DNA from: Kitagawia praeruptora
Taxonomy: Eukaryota; Streptophyta; Magnoliopsida; Apiales; Apiaceae
Assembly (NCBI GenBank): GCA_037693485.1
Contig: CM075347.1
Coordinates: forward strand, 148,340,501-148,404,500
Direction of reading: 5' to 3'
DNA length: 64,000 nt
A program made the translations under genes and the position numbers. Shown in pieces: positions 23,884 to 37,060 of the stretch. The notes below the pieces were generated by a model. It saw only the letters and a list, made by a program, of their open reading frames with translations, was not told the DNA's origin and made no database searches. The stretch's first letter is position 1, and the number at the start of each line of letters is the position of its first letter.

Positions 23884-25413
23884 TGAAGGGTTTCGAGTAT
23901 CAAACGCAGCGGAAAATTAAAACAAAAAACAATAATTATCGAAACCCTATCGCAGGATCCATGTAAAAACATGATATTTAATTCGGAGATTGATGATTTA
24001 CCTTAAAGAAGCTTTACGATTGTATGTCTAATGGAGATCCAAGCTTTCACGATCGTTGAGTTCTCCTCTTCAAAACCTCCTCTACAGTATCCACAAGAAC
24101 ACTCCAAGAACGATTCTTGATTGGAAGGGAGGTACTAGCCTCCAATGAAAATATGAGATCTTCTTTTTAGGTTTTGGTTCAAGCGGCTGGGGATTATTTT
24201 TGTCGTACACAGTTTATTACCTTCTTTACCTATCATCATATATTTATATGATAGTGTAAGGTAAAAGCCCAACTAAAAACCTTGCCCAAGTTTGATTAAT
24301 TAAATAATAAAATCAAATCATATTATTTAAATAAATAATAATTAAGTCATACTTAATTATTAAAATCATATCTCATTTGTATTTTATTATATCTTAATTA
24401 AGTCCCACTTAATTAATATAATAAAATACAACTAATCATTTAATTAATTTAAATTCATAATTTAAATTATTTCTTCCTTAAAATGTTCTATGTGTGTGAC
24501 CCTGTAGGCTATCATTTAATTGACAATAATTTTATTCTCTAATAAAATTATAAACAATGAGTGGCATCTAGTAATACATCATTGCTACCCAATTAAATAA
24601 TAATTAAATCGTGATTCGATAAAACCTTTTGTGATTAATGTTCCCGTGTAATATAATCCCTTTAACCAAATATTATAGATTAAACTCGAGGCATGTTTCA
24701 TGTCATCCTCTTCATAATTTAATCCGGGTTTACTTGATCCATGAGTAGACTATTAAAACAAATCAATATTTGAGCACGACCATGCATTTATAGTCTCACT
24801 CAATCAAGAGGCCAATAATATCTCTCCTATCTGATAGGAGGGTTAAATCCTTTATCTATCATTCATATTTCTCATACGATTCACAATATACCCGATGTCC
24901 ACTTTTATCATCACCCGGTCAAAGGTAACTTTTAATGTAGTCAAAGTATATTATCCTCGTATAGAAATATAATGATCTCAATTCAAATGATCATTACACC
25001 ATTATCACTGTGAGTCTTTCTAATGACTTTATTAACATGAAGAATCTCATGGTGGGTCTGTCCAGTGCCATGTACCTTACATGTACCTATGTTTTGACTT
25101 TAGTATCTCCATACTTATAACCAATGAGATGTGGTTATCAGTCAACAACATACTAGTCTATTTATGTATTATTACTGTCCTATATAATAATACTCGACTA
25201 GGGACCTTTAAAAATATGATATATTATATAATCTCAAGTTCAAGTTAAATACTTAAACTATATAATGTGTATCATTATTCTAAGGACATTTATTATGCAA
25301 ACAAATATATCGCAGTAATTAAAGTCATAATAAATACATTTATAAAATAATCAAATGACATAAAGGTTTATCAAAATAAACAATGTATTGCCTCTAGGGC
25401 ACCTACACTAACA
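23884..25413 (-). repeat. Left (3') LTR of element B (1530 bp)
   Basis: Starts TGAAGGGTTTCGAG and ends CTACACTAACA. Compared with the right LTR there are three differences in the first 100 bases, all T here against C in the right copy. Confidence 0.95.
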
Positions 25414-25427
25414 ATCTCCCACTTGCA
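25414..25427 (-). other. Polypurine tract of element B
   Basis: The minus strand reads TGCAAGTGGGAGAT immediately before the 3' LTR. The pol stop codon TAG (25428-25430) touches it. Confidence 0.85.
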
Positions 25428-28400
25428 CTAGAGCCAATCACCCATGTATCTAATACCCATGGAACTAGTGTGACCGTCGTGTTTCTGCTGCGACAAGCCT
25501 TTGGTCAGTGAGTCTGCTATGTTATCATTTGTGTGTACTTTACATATGTGTATATCACCCTTTTCATTTATCTCTCGAATGAGGTGAAATCTCCTGAGTA
25601 TATGTTTGGATCGGGAGTAATATCTAGGTTCTTTAGCCTATGCAATGGCTCCATTATCATCGCAGTACTTGTCTATGGGATCTGCGATCGATGGAACCAC
25701 TCCCAATTCAGTAATGAATTTTCGAATACAAACATCTTCCTTTGCCGCTTCACAAGCTGCAATGTACTCAGCCTCCATTGTAGAAACAGCGACTATTTCT
25801 TGCTATGAACTCTTCTAGCTTACAGTACCTCCGTTTAGACAAAACAAAAACCAGACTATGATACAGTATCATCCCTGTCTATTTGGAAACTTGCATCGGT
25901 GTAACTTTTTACAACCAGTTTCTCCTCTCCTCCATACACCAAGAATAAATCTTTAGTCCTTTTCAGGTACTTAAGAATATTCTTGACTACCGTCCAGTGA
26001 CCTTCACTTGGATTAGACTGGTGTATGCTCGTCATGCTCAAAGCATACGAGACATCAGGACGAGTACATACCATTGCATACATGATAGATCCAATTGCTG
26101 AGGCATATGGAACTTTCCTCATGTTGTCCTTATCATCCAATGATTTCGGACACTGGTCTTTAGAGATCGTTATCCCTTGAGACACGGGGACACATCCCCT
26201 TTTCGCATTTTGCATACCAAAACGATGCAAAACCTTATCAATGTATGTACTCTGACTTAGACCGATCATCCTTCTAGATCTATCCCTATAGATCCTCATT
26301 CCTAGAATGTAGGATGCATCTCCTAAGTCTTTCATAGAGAAGTTCCTCCGTAACCAAGTCTTAACAGCCTTTAGAGAAGGTATGTTATTCCCCATTAGTA
26401 GTATATCATCAACATATAATACTATGAATGCCACATGGCTCCCACTAACCTTCTTGTAAACACAAGGTTCATCTTTGTTTTGAACAAAGCCATACTCTTT
26501 GACTATTTCATCAAAACGGATATTCCATCTCCTATAGGCTTGCTTCAATCCATAAATGGATCGATGTAATTTACATACCTTGCCAACATTCCTTGGATCG
26601 ACAAAACCTTCAGGTTGTGTCATGTACACATCCTCTTCAAGGCTTCCATTAAGGAAGGCTGTTTTGACATCCATTTGCCAGATTTCATAATCATGGAATG
26701 CTGCAATTGCAATAAAAATCCTTATGGACTTGACCATAGCCACTGGTGAGAAAGTTTCATTATAGTCAATACCATGAATTTGTTTGAAACCTTTTGCAAC
26801 CAGCCTTGCTTTTTAGGTCTGAACATTTCCAAAGTCCATACTTGGTTTTCGTACATGGAATCCATCTCGGATTTCATGGCTTCTAGCCATCTCTTAGAGT
26901 CTGGATTGTTCATAGCATCTTGGTATGTGAGAGGCTCATCTTCATCTATGAGCATCAAATCACCACATTGAGTCAAGAGAAATCCATATCTCTCTGGCTC
27001 ATGGCGAATTCTACCAGATCTACGAACAACCTGTGTTTCTTGAGCATTATCCTGCTCCTATTCCACTTCAGGTTGAATGCTATTTTGCGGTTCTCGATCT
27101 TCATCGAGATCTATAGTTCTCCCACTATTTCTTTTGGAAACAAAATCTCTTTCCATAAAGACAGCATCTCGAGCAATAAACACTTTCTGCTCAGAGGGAC
27201 TATAAAAATAATACGCCTTTGTTTCTTTAGGGTATCCCACAAATATGCACTCTTCGGATTTAGGTCCAAGCTTATCTGATACTTGACATTTCACAAACGC
27301 CTTGCATCCCCAAACTTTCATAAAGTTCATGCCTCACCGTTTCTCCTCCCATATCTCATATGGAGTCTTTTGAACCTTCTTAGTAGGAACACGGTTAAGT
27401 GTGAAAGCCGCTGTTTCTAGAGCGTGACCCCAGAAACTAATTGGAAGATCTGCATGACTCATCATCAATCGCACCATGTCCAACAGGGTACGATTTCTCC
27501 TCTCTGAAACTCCATTCCATTGAGGTGTTCCTGGCAGAGTGAGTTGTGATACAATACCACACTCTTTTAAATATTCTTTAAATTCGGTGCTTAAGTATTC
27601 ACCCCCACGATCGGATCGTAAGATCTTAATACTTGCACCTCCGCCAATTTGCTTCTCTACTTCAGCCTTATATTCTTTGAACTTTTCAAAAGAATCGGAT
27701 TTATTCTTCATAAGATTTACATATCCATATCTACTGTAATCATCAGTAAATGTTATGAAGTAGTAGTAGCCTCCTCTAGCCATCACACGCATTGGGCCAC
27801 AGACATCACTATGTATAAGCTCCAGACGTTCAGTGGCCCTTTGACCCTTACTAGTGAAAGGGGCTTTGGTTATCTTACCAAGCAAACAAGATTCGCATTC
27901 TTGGTATGATTCAAAATCAAATTTATCCAAGTATCCATCTTTATGTAATTTGGATATGCGTTTCTCATTTATATGGCCTAGACGACAATGCCAGAGGTAT
28001 GTACGATTTGAGTCATTAATTTTAAGTCGTTTGTTTTCTATATTATAGACAGGATTATCTAAATCAAGAACATATAAAACCATTAAACAAACGTGCAACA
28101 CCATAGGTCAAATTATTCAAAGCAAAAGAACAACTGTTGTTCCTTATTATAAATGAAAAACCTTTCTTGTCCAAACAAGAAACCGAAATAATGTTTCTGC
28201 AAATCGCAGGAACGTAAAACAGTTATCAAGTTCTAAAACAAGCCCAGAGGGCAAAGATAGATAATAAGTGCCTACAGCCAAAGCAGCAACTTTTGCTCCA
28301 TTGCCAACTCGTAGGTCTACTTCTCCCTTAGCCAATGTCCTACTTCTCTACAGCTCCCGCACATTTAAACAAATGTGAGAAGCACATCCAGTATCTAATA

Positions 28401-28440
28401 CCCAAGATGTAGAAGTAGACATATTGACTTCTATAATATA
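25428..28440 (-). pseudogene. pol of element B (protease, integrase, RT, RNase H; stops and frameshifts)
   Basis: Minus strand from about 28440. Protease: WVLDTGCASHICLN near 28400, followed by a stop. Pre-integrase: YLWHCRLGHINEKRISKL and CESCLLGK. Integrase (27334-28104): HSDVCGPM, RSDRGGEYLS, GTPQWNGVSERRNRTLLD, where the common Gln is Trp (PQWNG). The integrase C-terminal part is at 27058-27330. RT (25856-26743): QMDVKTAFLNGSL and VLYVDDILLMGN with the catalytic Asp pair. RNase H at about 25600-25810, then TNDNIADSLTKGLSQ, ending with TAG at 25428-25430. Frames change or stop near 27331, 27057, 26800, 25855 and in RNase H. Inactive. Confidence 0.9.
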
Positions 28441-28954
28441 TATATACCTGAAGTAGATGCTTGTTGAGCCTTCTTCTTCTTCAGATCCTCCAAGTAAACT
28501 GAACAGTTTCTTTTCCAGTGACCAGTTTTCTTACAGTAGTGACATTCACCCTTATCAACTGGTTCACTTGCCCCTTGTTTGCAATTAAAAATGACTTACT
28601 CGTGTTGATCCTTTCTTGACGAGTTTGGCTTGCAAACATGCTTTGCAAGTGCTCATAGGTAGTGTATGCATCCATATTCATATGCTGCCTTTGAAGCTCA
28701 GCACTCATAGTTGCCAACATAAGACATGCAACATCATTTGCATCATTCTTATCCTTTGTGTGGGCCGCTCGTTCCTCAACAGTATCGCCCTCAGGAAGGG
28801 GACCTGGAGGAGGGATGTCAATGACATGAAGCTTGCGCTCCTGCCTGAGGACAATCCTCAAATTCCTCTGCCAGTCTAGGAAGTTATTTCCTCCTGTCAG
28901 TTTATCCTTCTCAAGGATTGATCGAACGGATAGAGAGTTTGTGTTGTTTGCCAT
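28441..28954 (-). pseudogene. gag of element B with large internal deletion
   Basis: ATG 28954 (MANNTNSLSVRSILEKDKLT) opens the usual copia gag N-terminus (NFLDWQRNLRIVLRQERK, VACLMLATMSAELQRQ). After RQERINTSKSF the middle of gag is missing. The reading passes almost at once, in another frame, into the zinc knuckle CHYCKKTGHWKRNC and the Lys-rich tail next to protease. Relatives have well over 100 more residues here (family knowledge), so this looks like a deletion with a frameshift. Confidence 0.82.
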
Positions 28955-30646
28955 TTCTTAGTATCTACAATGTTAAAAGCACAAAATAAACATTAGATTG
29001 TCTGAGTTATCAATTATTATGTTCAAATGATTATGATATATTCATAATATATCTCCCACTATTTTTATCAAATTAATAGCCCTTACTATCAATTCGGAAA
29101 GTATATCCCATAATTCTTTCTAGTGAGCCAAGATCCATATTTCGTCATGTTTTAAGTCAACCACTGGAAGTCCTTAAAAATGATTATTTAGGTAGACAAC
29201 CATTGTCAATTATATCATATATAATTCTTGGATAGTTTGGTGAACAACCATTGTTCTAATCTATCTAATAGATTTTAACCAAACTCTATGCTTCTAAGTT
29301 CATAATGGTCGAATATAACCGTTTATTTTCACCGTATTATGACGACTTAGTTAAGTTTGACCCAATGATCCAATGGCCGAATATAACCATTTATATTCGT
29401 CGCATCTTACCACGATAGATAGGAGTCACCTGCCACTGACAACCCTTCCCCTTATCGATCTAGGATTCGATGAGTGTTCATTTATTGGAAAGCATCTGAT
29501 TAAACTTAATATTTTGTTAAGGGATTTAGAAAAATTATAACGATCATGATCACATCATAATGAGATCCTCAATTTTTCCTTGAACCAAATATTTCATATT
29601 GACATCTTAAATTGTTCATTTCCCAGGTAGATGGAGGATACCAAAGGTCACACTTAAAACCCATCAACCTTACGAATACGCATATCCGCTTTTGACAGAA
29701 AATCCCAAATTTTAGATATCAAAATCCATTTTTAGTTCCGTGCTTTAAAATCCATATTTTAAAAACACAAGAATCTCATGATCGTTTGTTAATTTTAAAA
29801 TCTTGAATCGTTACAGATTTTATCTTGATTAAGCAGGCATGGCATGGGTGATGTATCTAATACATTCATTCATACATGATTAATCTAATTAAAGCATGCA
29901 TTTCTATGTATCCTACACATACATTCATACATCATATGTAAAGTAAGTGCATTATGTAAACGTGATTGGTTATGGCCTTTATCCTATATGATCCTTTCAA
30001 GCTAATGAAAGGATCAAGGATAATCTATGGGTGGTTTAAAATACTATACTATTACATGTCTTCTTCTTTGCTGCTACAATGCCTCCTTGGATCGCCTCCT
30101 TGCTTGCTTGTCTTCATGTATTCATGTACATTACATAAACAAAACAACTATACAAATATACTTACAAGGAGAACTCGAGTTACATTCGAGATTTAATCAT
30201 TACAAGGAATGACGACATGCAAGTCGTATTTAGAAACCAAACCATAAACAATAACCTCTATCCTATGGGTCTCAAGGCCATAACCATCCACCATGCTCAA
30301 GTAACAATTAAATAACATGTCATATTATCTAATCATGCTATACCATATCATATTTCAGATGATCCAATGAAAGAAATCATATAACGCAAAAATCAGAAAA
30401 TCCGAATCAAATTCTGAAAACAATAAATCGCGTTTTTCATGCACTGAACGGCGTCAAACGCCTTACAGACGAGTCGGTGATACTTATAGTATCAGTTTTG
30501 TTCAGACGCTCATTTCCAGTCAGAAAACACATATCGTTTGCGAAAATCAGACACTGGACACAGATTTCACCAGATCTGCGCAGCGTATACAGAAATCGTA
30601 TCGTATACAATCCCCATATCATGAACAAACAAAAATCATGTATATA
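28955..30646 (-). other. 5' leader of element B (distal part), no gene seen
   Basis: Untranslated leader between gag and the primer site, interrupted by CACTA-1. It continues at 47278-47463. The part 30467-30646 is closely similar to the leader of element D (61135-61311), which fixes it as leader sequence. The word gaatataaccgtttat recurs near 29312 and 29374. No ORF of note. Confidence 0.75.
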
Positions 30647-31428
30647 CACTACAGCAAAAAGTGAATCAGACAACGGTTTTGTGCTGTTGTATGAGACCCT
30701 TTTATTCCGTTGACTATCAAGACGCTGTCTGATAGAACATCAGACGACGGGGTTTGGTGCTAATTATAATATAAATATCAAAGACTAAAAACCATTGTTG
30801 AATGGAATAATCAAATTTTGGTCATACACAACGCTTTCCAGGAATTGTTTGATATTATAGAATACCGTTGCCTGTTCTGAACGAAGCACATTAACACAAC
30901 GCTTTCTAGGAATTGTTTGATATTATAGAAACCGTTGCCTAATCTGAACGAATCCAAGCACATTAACAACGGTTTTCTTGTGTTGTCTTAACGCGAACAA
31001 GACATTGTTGGAGGTATTATCCAACATCGTCTAGAGTTTTTATTAAACAACGGATTAGTGCAATTGTTGGAGTTGGACTTAAATGCATCGTATTATTGCA
31101 AATTTTACAATGGTTTTTCTTTAATTAAATCGTTGTATGAATGGTTTTGGAACAACAGTTTGTATCAAAATTATCCGATTCGCAATTCCCATAATTAACC
31201 ATTCGGAAAACACATACAATACAATCCAAAATCAACCATATAACAAAATAAAATTATCACCAATTCACATTACAACCCAAATAAGATTAAATCCAATACA
31301 AAGTTTACCAACATAATATTCCACCAACTAAACATTAAATCCATTACAAGTTCATCAACATTGCAACCAACTTAAGAAAATTCGATCCAAAGTTATCCAA
31401 CAAAAGATTCGAAAACAACTTGACATAC
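30647..31428. repeat. CACTA-1 left TIR and subterminal repeats
   Basis: Subterminal words around ACAACGG, AACCGTTG and AACGCTTTC recur in both orientations. A block of about 85 bp (ggaattgtttgatattatag, near 30840 and 30908) is tandemly repeated. Such arrays bind the CACTA-encoded regulatory protein in known systems (family knowledge). Confidence 0.8.
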
Positions 31429-32529
31429 TTAAAACGAATGACGCTTCATGAAAAACTTTGCAAAGTCTGTCTTGATTTCGTTGATGTCGTCATCAGTGTA
31501 CTCCAGGTTCGACCTGCGCATCCACTGAAAAAATCTCAAGTAAATCAGTCGTGTTGCAAAACATCCACCATTCACTTGTTTAATCACATGTGTTGCCAGT
31601 TAAAAAAAATAACAAAAAAATATAATTTCTCACCTTTTCTGCAAAGTTAAGCTCCTTATTGTGACAGATTTCTTTCATGTATCTCATCACGAAAAGGCCA
31701 CAGTCCTTGTCCGTTTTCTGCCCAGGAACTCCCTGAAAGCATTCACATTGTTTAATTATGTGATGGAACAAACATTACTAAATTCACTAAATTACTATTA
31801 TAAAATCAATATGAAGGATGAAGGACTAATATTAATACCGCCATGTTCTCCCATAAAATTTTTTTCCGGCCAGCCTTCTTTACATTTTCCTTACACAACT
31901 TTATGCCACTGTAAGCAAAACAATAAAAATCAACTAAGGCTGCATTTTCCCCAAATTTACAACCTAAGACTAAATAGGAAAATTTTAAAAGTGGAACTCA
32001 CTTGTCAACAACCTCTACCCACTCCCCACTAGCAATGCGACGTTTAAGAGGGTCCAGGTGGTAGACTATATCCGCCTACGAGTCATGAACAATATAGGAA
32101 AAAATAGTTCAACTTAGCATGTGAGAATAACATCAACTATAAGCATAAAATAGATTGTTAATTATTCAACTACATTATAGGGCAATAAAAAATATTACTC
32201 ACACGTCGTTATATGGCACTAGAAAGTATTGCCCTTTTTTGGCATCAGTGAAACGGTCAGCAAGTGCAAGGGACCTCTTCCTCGCGTTTCCACATCCAAG
32301 GGCGCCAACCAAACGTGGATTTACGAATGCTACCATGTCTGCCATCCTATGCCTGATCAAATGTTCTTCCAAGAAACTACGAATAAAATTAAACAATAGT
32401 TAGCAAAGATTCCCATGAGGATATCAACAATATTAACACATAATATAAAACATTTTAAAGAGGATTGTACACTTACTGAATGAAGATGCAAATTACGGAA
32501 CCACAAATTTCCCCACCAGCACAAACATG

Positions 32530-33130
32530 CACTACACCATAAAAGGCCTACGGCAACGCACAAAAAGTGTTGCTGTAGGCCTAAAATATGTTGCTGTAGG
32601 CCCATAAAACCCCAAAGGCAACATTTAGCTTATGTTGCTATTTTTGCCGTTGCCTTTGGGATCAATGGCAACATTCTAATTTTCTATGGCAACATCAGTT
32701 TTAATGTTGGCATAGACTTGTTATAGCAACATTATTATTAGTCTTTGGCAACCTAATATTATGTTGCCTTTGTGTTAAACATTTTTTTTAAAAATAGTGG
32801 ATCCCACTAGTGGGACCCACTTTAATACCAACACAAATTTTTGCCTGTAGTAAAATTTTCTAGCAACATTTTTTCACATTAATTTTCCTTTTTTCCAATG
32901 CTTTATAGCATTAATGGCAACACTTTTCAATTTCCAACAAAAATCATAAATATGAAAATATGCATTCCCTAGATAACCAAATAACCACAACCAACTTTAC
33001 AACCATAATTATTCATACCAGATTCAATACATAATAGCTGGTGCCATACGTACATACCAGATTCAATATATAATATCTGGTGCCATAAGTACATAAAATA
33101 CAATCCAAATTCAAAGTAAAAACATAAGAG
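32530..33130. repeat. CACTA-2 left TIR, subterminal repeats and non-coding flank
   Basis: TIR 32530-32551, then repeated words around TGTTGC, GGCAAC and GGCAACAT up to about 32940. A 45-bp segment ending in the word ctggtgccata is tandemly duplicated near 33019-33093. No ORF. Confidence 0.8.
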
Positions 33131-34541
33131 TTACTTCTGATACTCTTTTGAACGTTCAATGAGCTCTTTAGGTATGTCACGATCCTGAAATGAAGTAAAA
33201 ACATAAGAGTTACTTATGATACTCTTCTGAAATGAAGGCCTGACTTGATGAAATGAAAGACAAGAACATTCTTTTGTATATTTTTATATGGACATAACTT
33301 ACATTCAAGAAATGGAATGTAGTCCAAGATTGCTGTATCTTCTATTTCACCTATCCATGATTTTATTGGGACACAATTTTCTGGCTGCAGGCTAGTTTCT
33401 AGTGCATTATCACTTAAATATCCTTGAAGGCTCCCTGTTTAGCATCGAGAGGTCCTGCAAGCGATAAATTAAATTTTACATAAGTCCTCCATTTAGGGTA
33501 AAAAAATTTATGTGTTGCGCACATAGAATTGCCGGCGAGAATAGTTCGACAAATCGAACTTGACGCAATAAAATAAACTTTCTCATCATATTTAGAGAAG
33601 CAATTACATTCTTCAAGTGAGTGAAATTGTACGTAAATCCATGAACGTCAAAAAGCAAGTGCCCACAACAGGAGGAGATGCAAGTCTAAGTTTAAGAAGT
33701 GGCCATGTTTAAAGCTTTAGTTATGCTATCTAGCTCAGTCTTAAAGATTAAATAATAATATTCTCTTAGAATTTGGCTTATCTAAACATATATGTATGTA
33801 TTTAACCCAATCATTTCAAATTATACTTACTCTATAAGATGTACACAAGAATTGTACTTACTCTATAATGCTTCTGATCTTTATATTTTAGTTGCAGCCC
33901 TTGATAACCTGTATGTTATACAGTGCTTCAGATCTAATCTCTCAACAACAGATTCTACATACTGCACATGTCGGAGAAGGCAGGAGCTGATCAGTGTATA
34001 ACATAATTTCATAAAATTGGGATAGGTGTTCCAAAAAGGCATCAACACCTGGTCGTTTGAATGTTCTCCAGCCTCTCTCAAGCTGCGGACAAATTCAAAT
34101 ATATAATGAACAAATAAGATGGTACAAAAAAATAAAGTACATTGTACTTAGACAAAACATACGATGATCAATGGCTGAACAAATATCATAATTTATCTTC
34201 CAATCAGAATATATTAGTGTCTCGCTTAAATCAAGTACCAGAGTGAACACTTTCACCGCAACAGGCAAATCTGGGAGAATATTATCAGATGATGGTTCAG
34301 TAAACCCCTAAAATAAAATACGATGTTCTCTTGTGGCATCAAATTATAATTCTAAATATGAATAGATTTAATATCCAAAAATAAAATTTAAGTGACAAAT
34401 AAAGCTTACAGATTAAATCAAGACTTACTCGAACGTGTTCTTTAGTTGACCTCCTTGAATCGAGTAAGGAGTGCAGAGGTCGAGGAACTCCTAATTTGAT
34501 TTGTAGCTCCATCTGATCAGATGAAACTCCAGGTACAGAAC
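33131..34541 (-). pseudogene. TIM50: Captured TIM50-like exons (mitochondrial import translocase subunit), chimeric first exon
   Basis: Minus strand. Exon 34429-34541 starts with Lin0512-type sequence and changes to TIM50-type RRSTKEHVR. Then come 34197-34307 (GFTEPSSDN, FTLVLDLSETLIYSDWK), 33862-34082 (LERGWRTFKRPGVDAFLEHL, YEIMLYTDQ, YVESVVERLD), 33303-33454 (DLSMLNREP, DNALETSLQPENCVPIKS, DYIPFLE) and 33131-33184 (DRDIPKELIERSKEYQK, TAA). Splice acceptors and most donors are intact. The donor after SDWK reads ATAAAT, so GT is lost. Frameshifts lie after YTDQ, after AATK and after EPSRI. The exon that would carry the conserved stretch before the C-terminus is absent. TIM50 is the presequence receptor of the TIM23 complex with an FCP1/HAD-like fold. 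This copy lacks the N-terminal targeting and membrane parts. Confidence 0.9.
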
Positions 34542-35142
34542 CTATATTGACAAAAACAAAAAAATCGCATCAGCTAGAGTACATAGATAAAAATAAAAGC
34601 TAAAACATAATAGATTATTAAATAGAAATCTTATAAATGAAGTTTCTCTTCTAAGTTTATACAGAAAATATCAATAAAACACATGAAACTTGATAGATGT
34701 TCGAATTTCATTATGCATATTTTTTAGGATGTCTACTTCTCCCCTAGGTAATTCTCCTTACTGTATTGGCTAATATTAGAAGATATGCAAGGGACTCATC
34801 TAGGATTGCCCTGTAAGTTTTTTCCAAGTCTGAAGACACATGTCTACAATTATTTGTTGTTATTAACAAGCATACGTATTCATTTTCCTAAATGCAACCT
34901 ATCTAACTCACACATTTTGATCCAAAAATCTACTAATGCCTACTTTCTTCAAAAACAGGAGCACACATATCCAATGCACCTTAGACGCTCTATTGAATAG
35001 ATACACCCTTAACATAGAATGCGATAATATAATAACTACGATAGACTACATTACCTAAATCAAAGGCAAAAACTAGTTAATCGTAAGTAAACTCGAGCAA
35101 AAAAAAAATATTGGCATAAGAAGTGATAGATAATCGAAAAAC

Positions 35143-35370
35143 CTCTTCAAAAAGCAGGGATAGAGTTGGAAGCAATAGCATCTCTACAAGCCCTCATAGC
35201 TGCTTTAGTGACATCTTGCCTGTACATCAGCACAGCCCACTAATTCAAATCAAGAAAAGTTTCAATCTTTAATTAAAAAGATTAAAGAAAACATACATAC
35301 AGTAATTTATACATATATACATACCCATGTTGATCATAGCCGATGCCCATTTCAACAAGATAGCCAAAAC
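35143..35370 (-). pseudogene. Captured Lin0512-family exons
   Basis: Two exons on the minus strand: 35325-35370 (FGYLVEMGIGYDQHG, donor GTATGT) and 35143-35219 (QDVTKAAMRACRDAI, ASNSIPAF, then TGA, Arg, donor GTTTTT). The phases join perfectly across the intron and on to exon 34429-34541, which continues with SVPGVSSDQMELQIKLGVPR. This is the conserved core of plant proteins of the Lin0512 family (function unknown; the family name is from memory). The in-frame TGA stands where Arg is expected, consistent with CGA to TGA. The exons lie inside what would be an intron of the TIM50-like gene. Confidence 0.78.
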
Positions 35371-35639
35371 CTAAATCTTTGTTGAAGCCCAAATAGAGAT
35401 CAAAAAGGATTATTGGTAACAGAATACCTATAATTTACGAGATATATAAGTCAAATTTTAATATTTGAAATAAACAATAAAATAATTAAAACCCATAAAT
35501 ATGAAGGTAGGAGGAGAAGGCATAAAAGTGTCAATTCCCTTACAGTTTCTTTTTTAGTACTAACAGTGTAAACCCTGATTACATTCACCATCTTAGACGT
35601 GGCAGAGATCACCTATCTTTCGAGTCTACAAAGAATTCA

Positions 35640-35735
35640 AGGAACTTTGCACTCCTTACTCGAACGTGTTCTTCAGTTGACCTCCTTACTCTACGTAAAG
35701 TTCAAGGAACTTTGCAGGCGCTGGGGGATTCAAAT
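35640..35735 (-). pseudogene. Upstream TIM50-like exon remnant
   Basis: The minus strand reads APAKFLELYVE, a one-base frame break, then RRSTEEHVR followed by GTAAGG (a donor). This corresponds to the TIM50 segment that should precede GFTEP. The stretch coding RRST-EHVR recurs in the chimeric exon at 34429-34480, so this exon end was duplicated when the Lin0512 exons were added. Confidence 0.78.
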
Positions 35736-37060
35736 TATATAAATTAACAGAAAGTAAGTTCTGACAGCACTTAACAGCATGTTTGACATGCACCTACAAG
35801 ATACTTACACAAATGACGAGAAAACAATAATAGAAGTAGAACATCAATGACCCAACAATTACAAACAGAAAATTAATCAAATTGGATCTGCATCAAGACT
35901 GAGCATACAGACAAGAAAGATAAAGTTTATACAAATCATAAATAAAACTATAAGACTAAAGGAAGAAGTTTGTCAATTTCACGTTCATCTTGAAGAAAAT
36001 AAAAAAAACAATAATAATAACACAAACATGCATTCCTAGTGAACTTCAGCTTATTTTTATGATAATAGATAAAACAGCTTTCAGTTTGTAACTTTTCTTG
36101 CTTTGCGTCTAATATAAAGGGCAAGCAACTACTCGTTACTCTCTAAATGTACCCGGATCTGTAAAGTCTTGTAATTTGCACTCTCTAAATATTTTGCTTA
36201 TGTATAGTGTGGCATTGTCTCAACCAAATCTTGCCAATATTGACACTGAAGTCCCACTAACTTGCAACTTTTTTTGCCCATGGTTCCTACTGGAACACTA
36301 ACAGAAGCTTAAATATCCACATTCCAACTATAACTTAATGCAATATAAACACCAAAATTCACATGGCATTAAAAATTAAAATCCACTCTGTCTCTTCACA
36401 TCAACCATCGACCATCAACAATCTAAATACACGGAAACATATTTAAAAAAAATCCACTTCATATGAAGGAAGAACCACATACTTTGAGCAAAAATCTAGA
36501 CAATGAATAAAAATAATATCATAGATACAAATACAAGAACAGGAACATAAACAACTACTCACAAAACATACTAATAAATAACATATTATAATGAGAAAAT
36601 AGAAACATATCATAATCCATACAGAAAGTGTAAATACCTTAAAGTGGAAGCCCCAAATCGAACACACTGAAACCCTAATTTCAAAGCCCCAAAATTGACC
36701 GACCCTTTCCAGGCCCTAACTCGAAATTAAATCTGAGAAAAATAAATAAAGCCCCAAATTAGTGAATTAAATCCCTAAACTAAACCAATTGAACCAATTG
36801 AGAGCTGCATGTGTGTATATCGAGTGTGAGTAACAGAGAATTAGACTAACACAGAATGTGAGAGATGAGAGAAAGAAAGGAAAGAGAGAATGTGAGTTTC
36901 GAGTGTGTGTGAGTATTGAGCCAGAGAGTGGAGAGAGGAGACGGTGGAGCGGAGAGAGGAGACCGTGGAGCAGAGTTTGTGTCTGAAGATGAAAAGGGAA
37001 AGTGAAGAATGTTTTAGCCGTCTAAAATTTGGTTGGGCGGTATTTTTGCCGCTCACCAAT
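35736..37060 (-). promoter_or_regulatory. Upstream region of the CACTA-2 cargo: leader/intron and promoter-like sequence
   Basis: No exon recognised between 35736 and 36640. At 36650-36840 the sequence is similar to 63780-64000 at the other end of the window. At 36840-37000 the minus strand is strongly CT-rich with CTCTCTC and CTCCAC repeats, as in plant 5' leaders. Placement upstream of the exons suggests that the cargo kept or gained a promoter; there is no direct evidence of transcription. Confidence 0.5.

Noticed and set aside
33131..35735. Functional TIM50 gene
   Set aside because: No N-terminal targeting or membrane part, a lost splice donor, several frameshifts, a missing exon and foreign exons inside.
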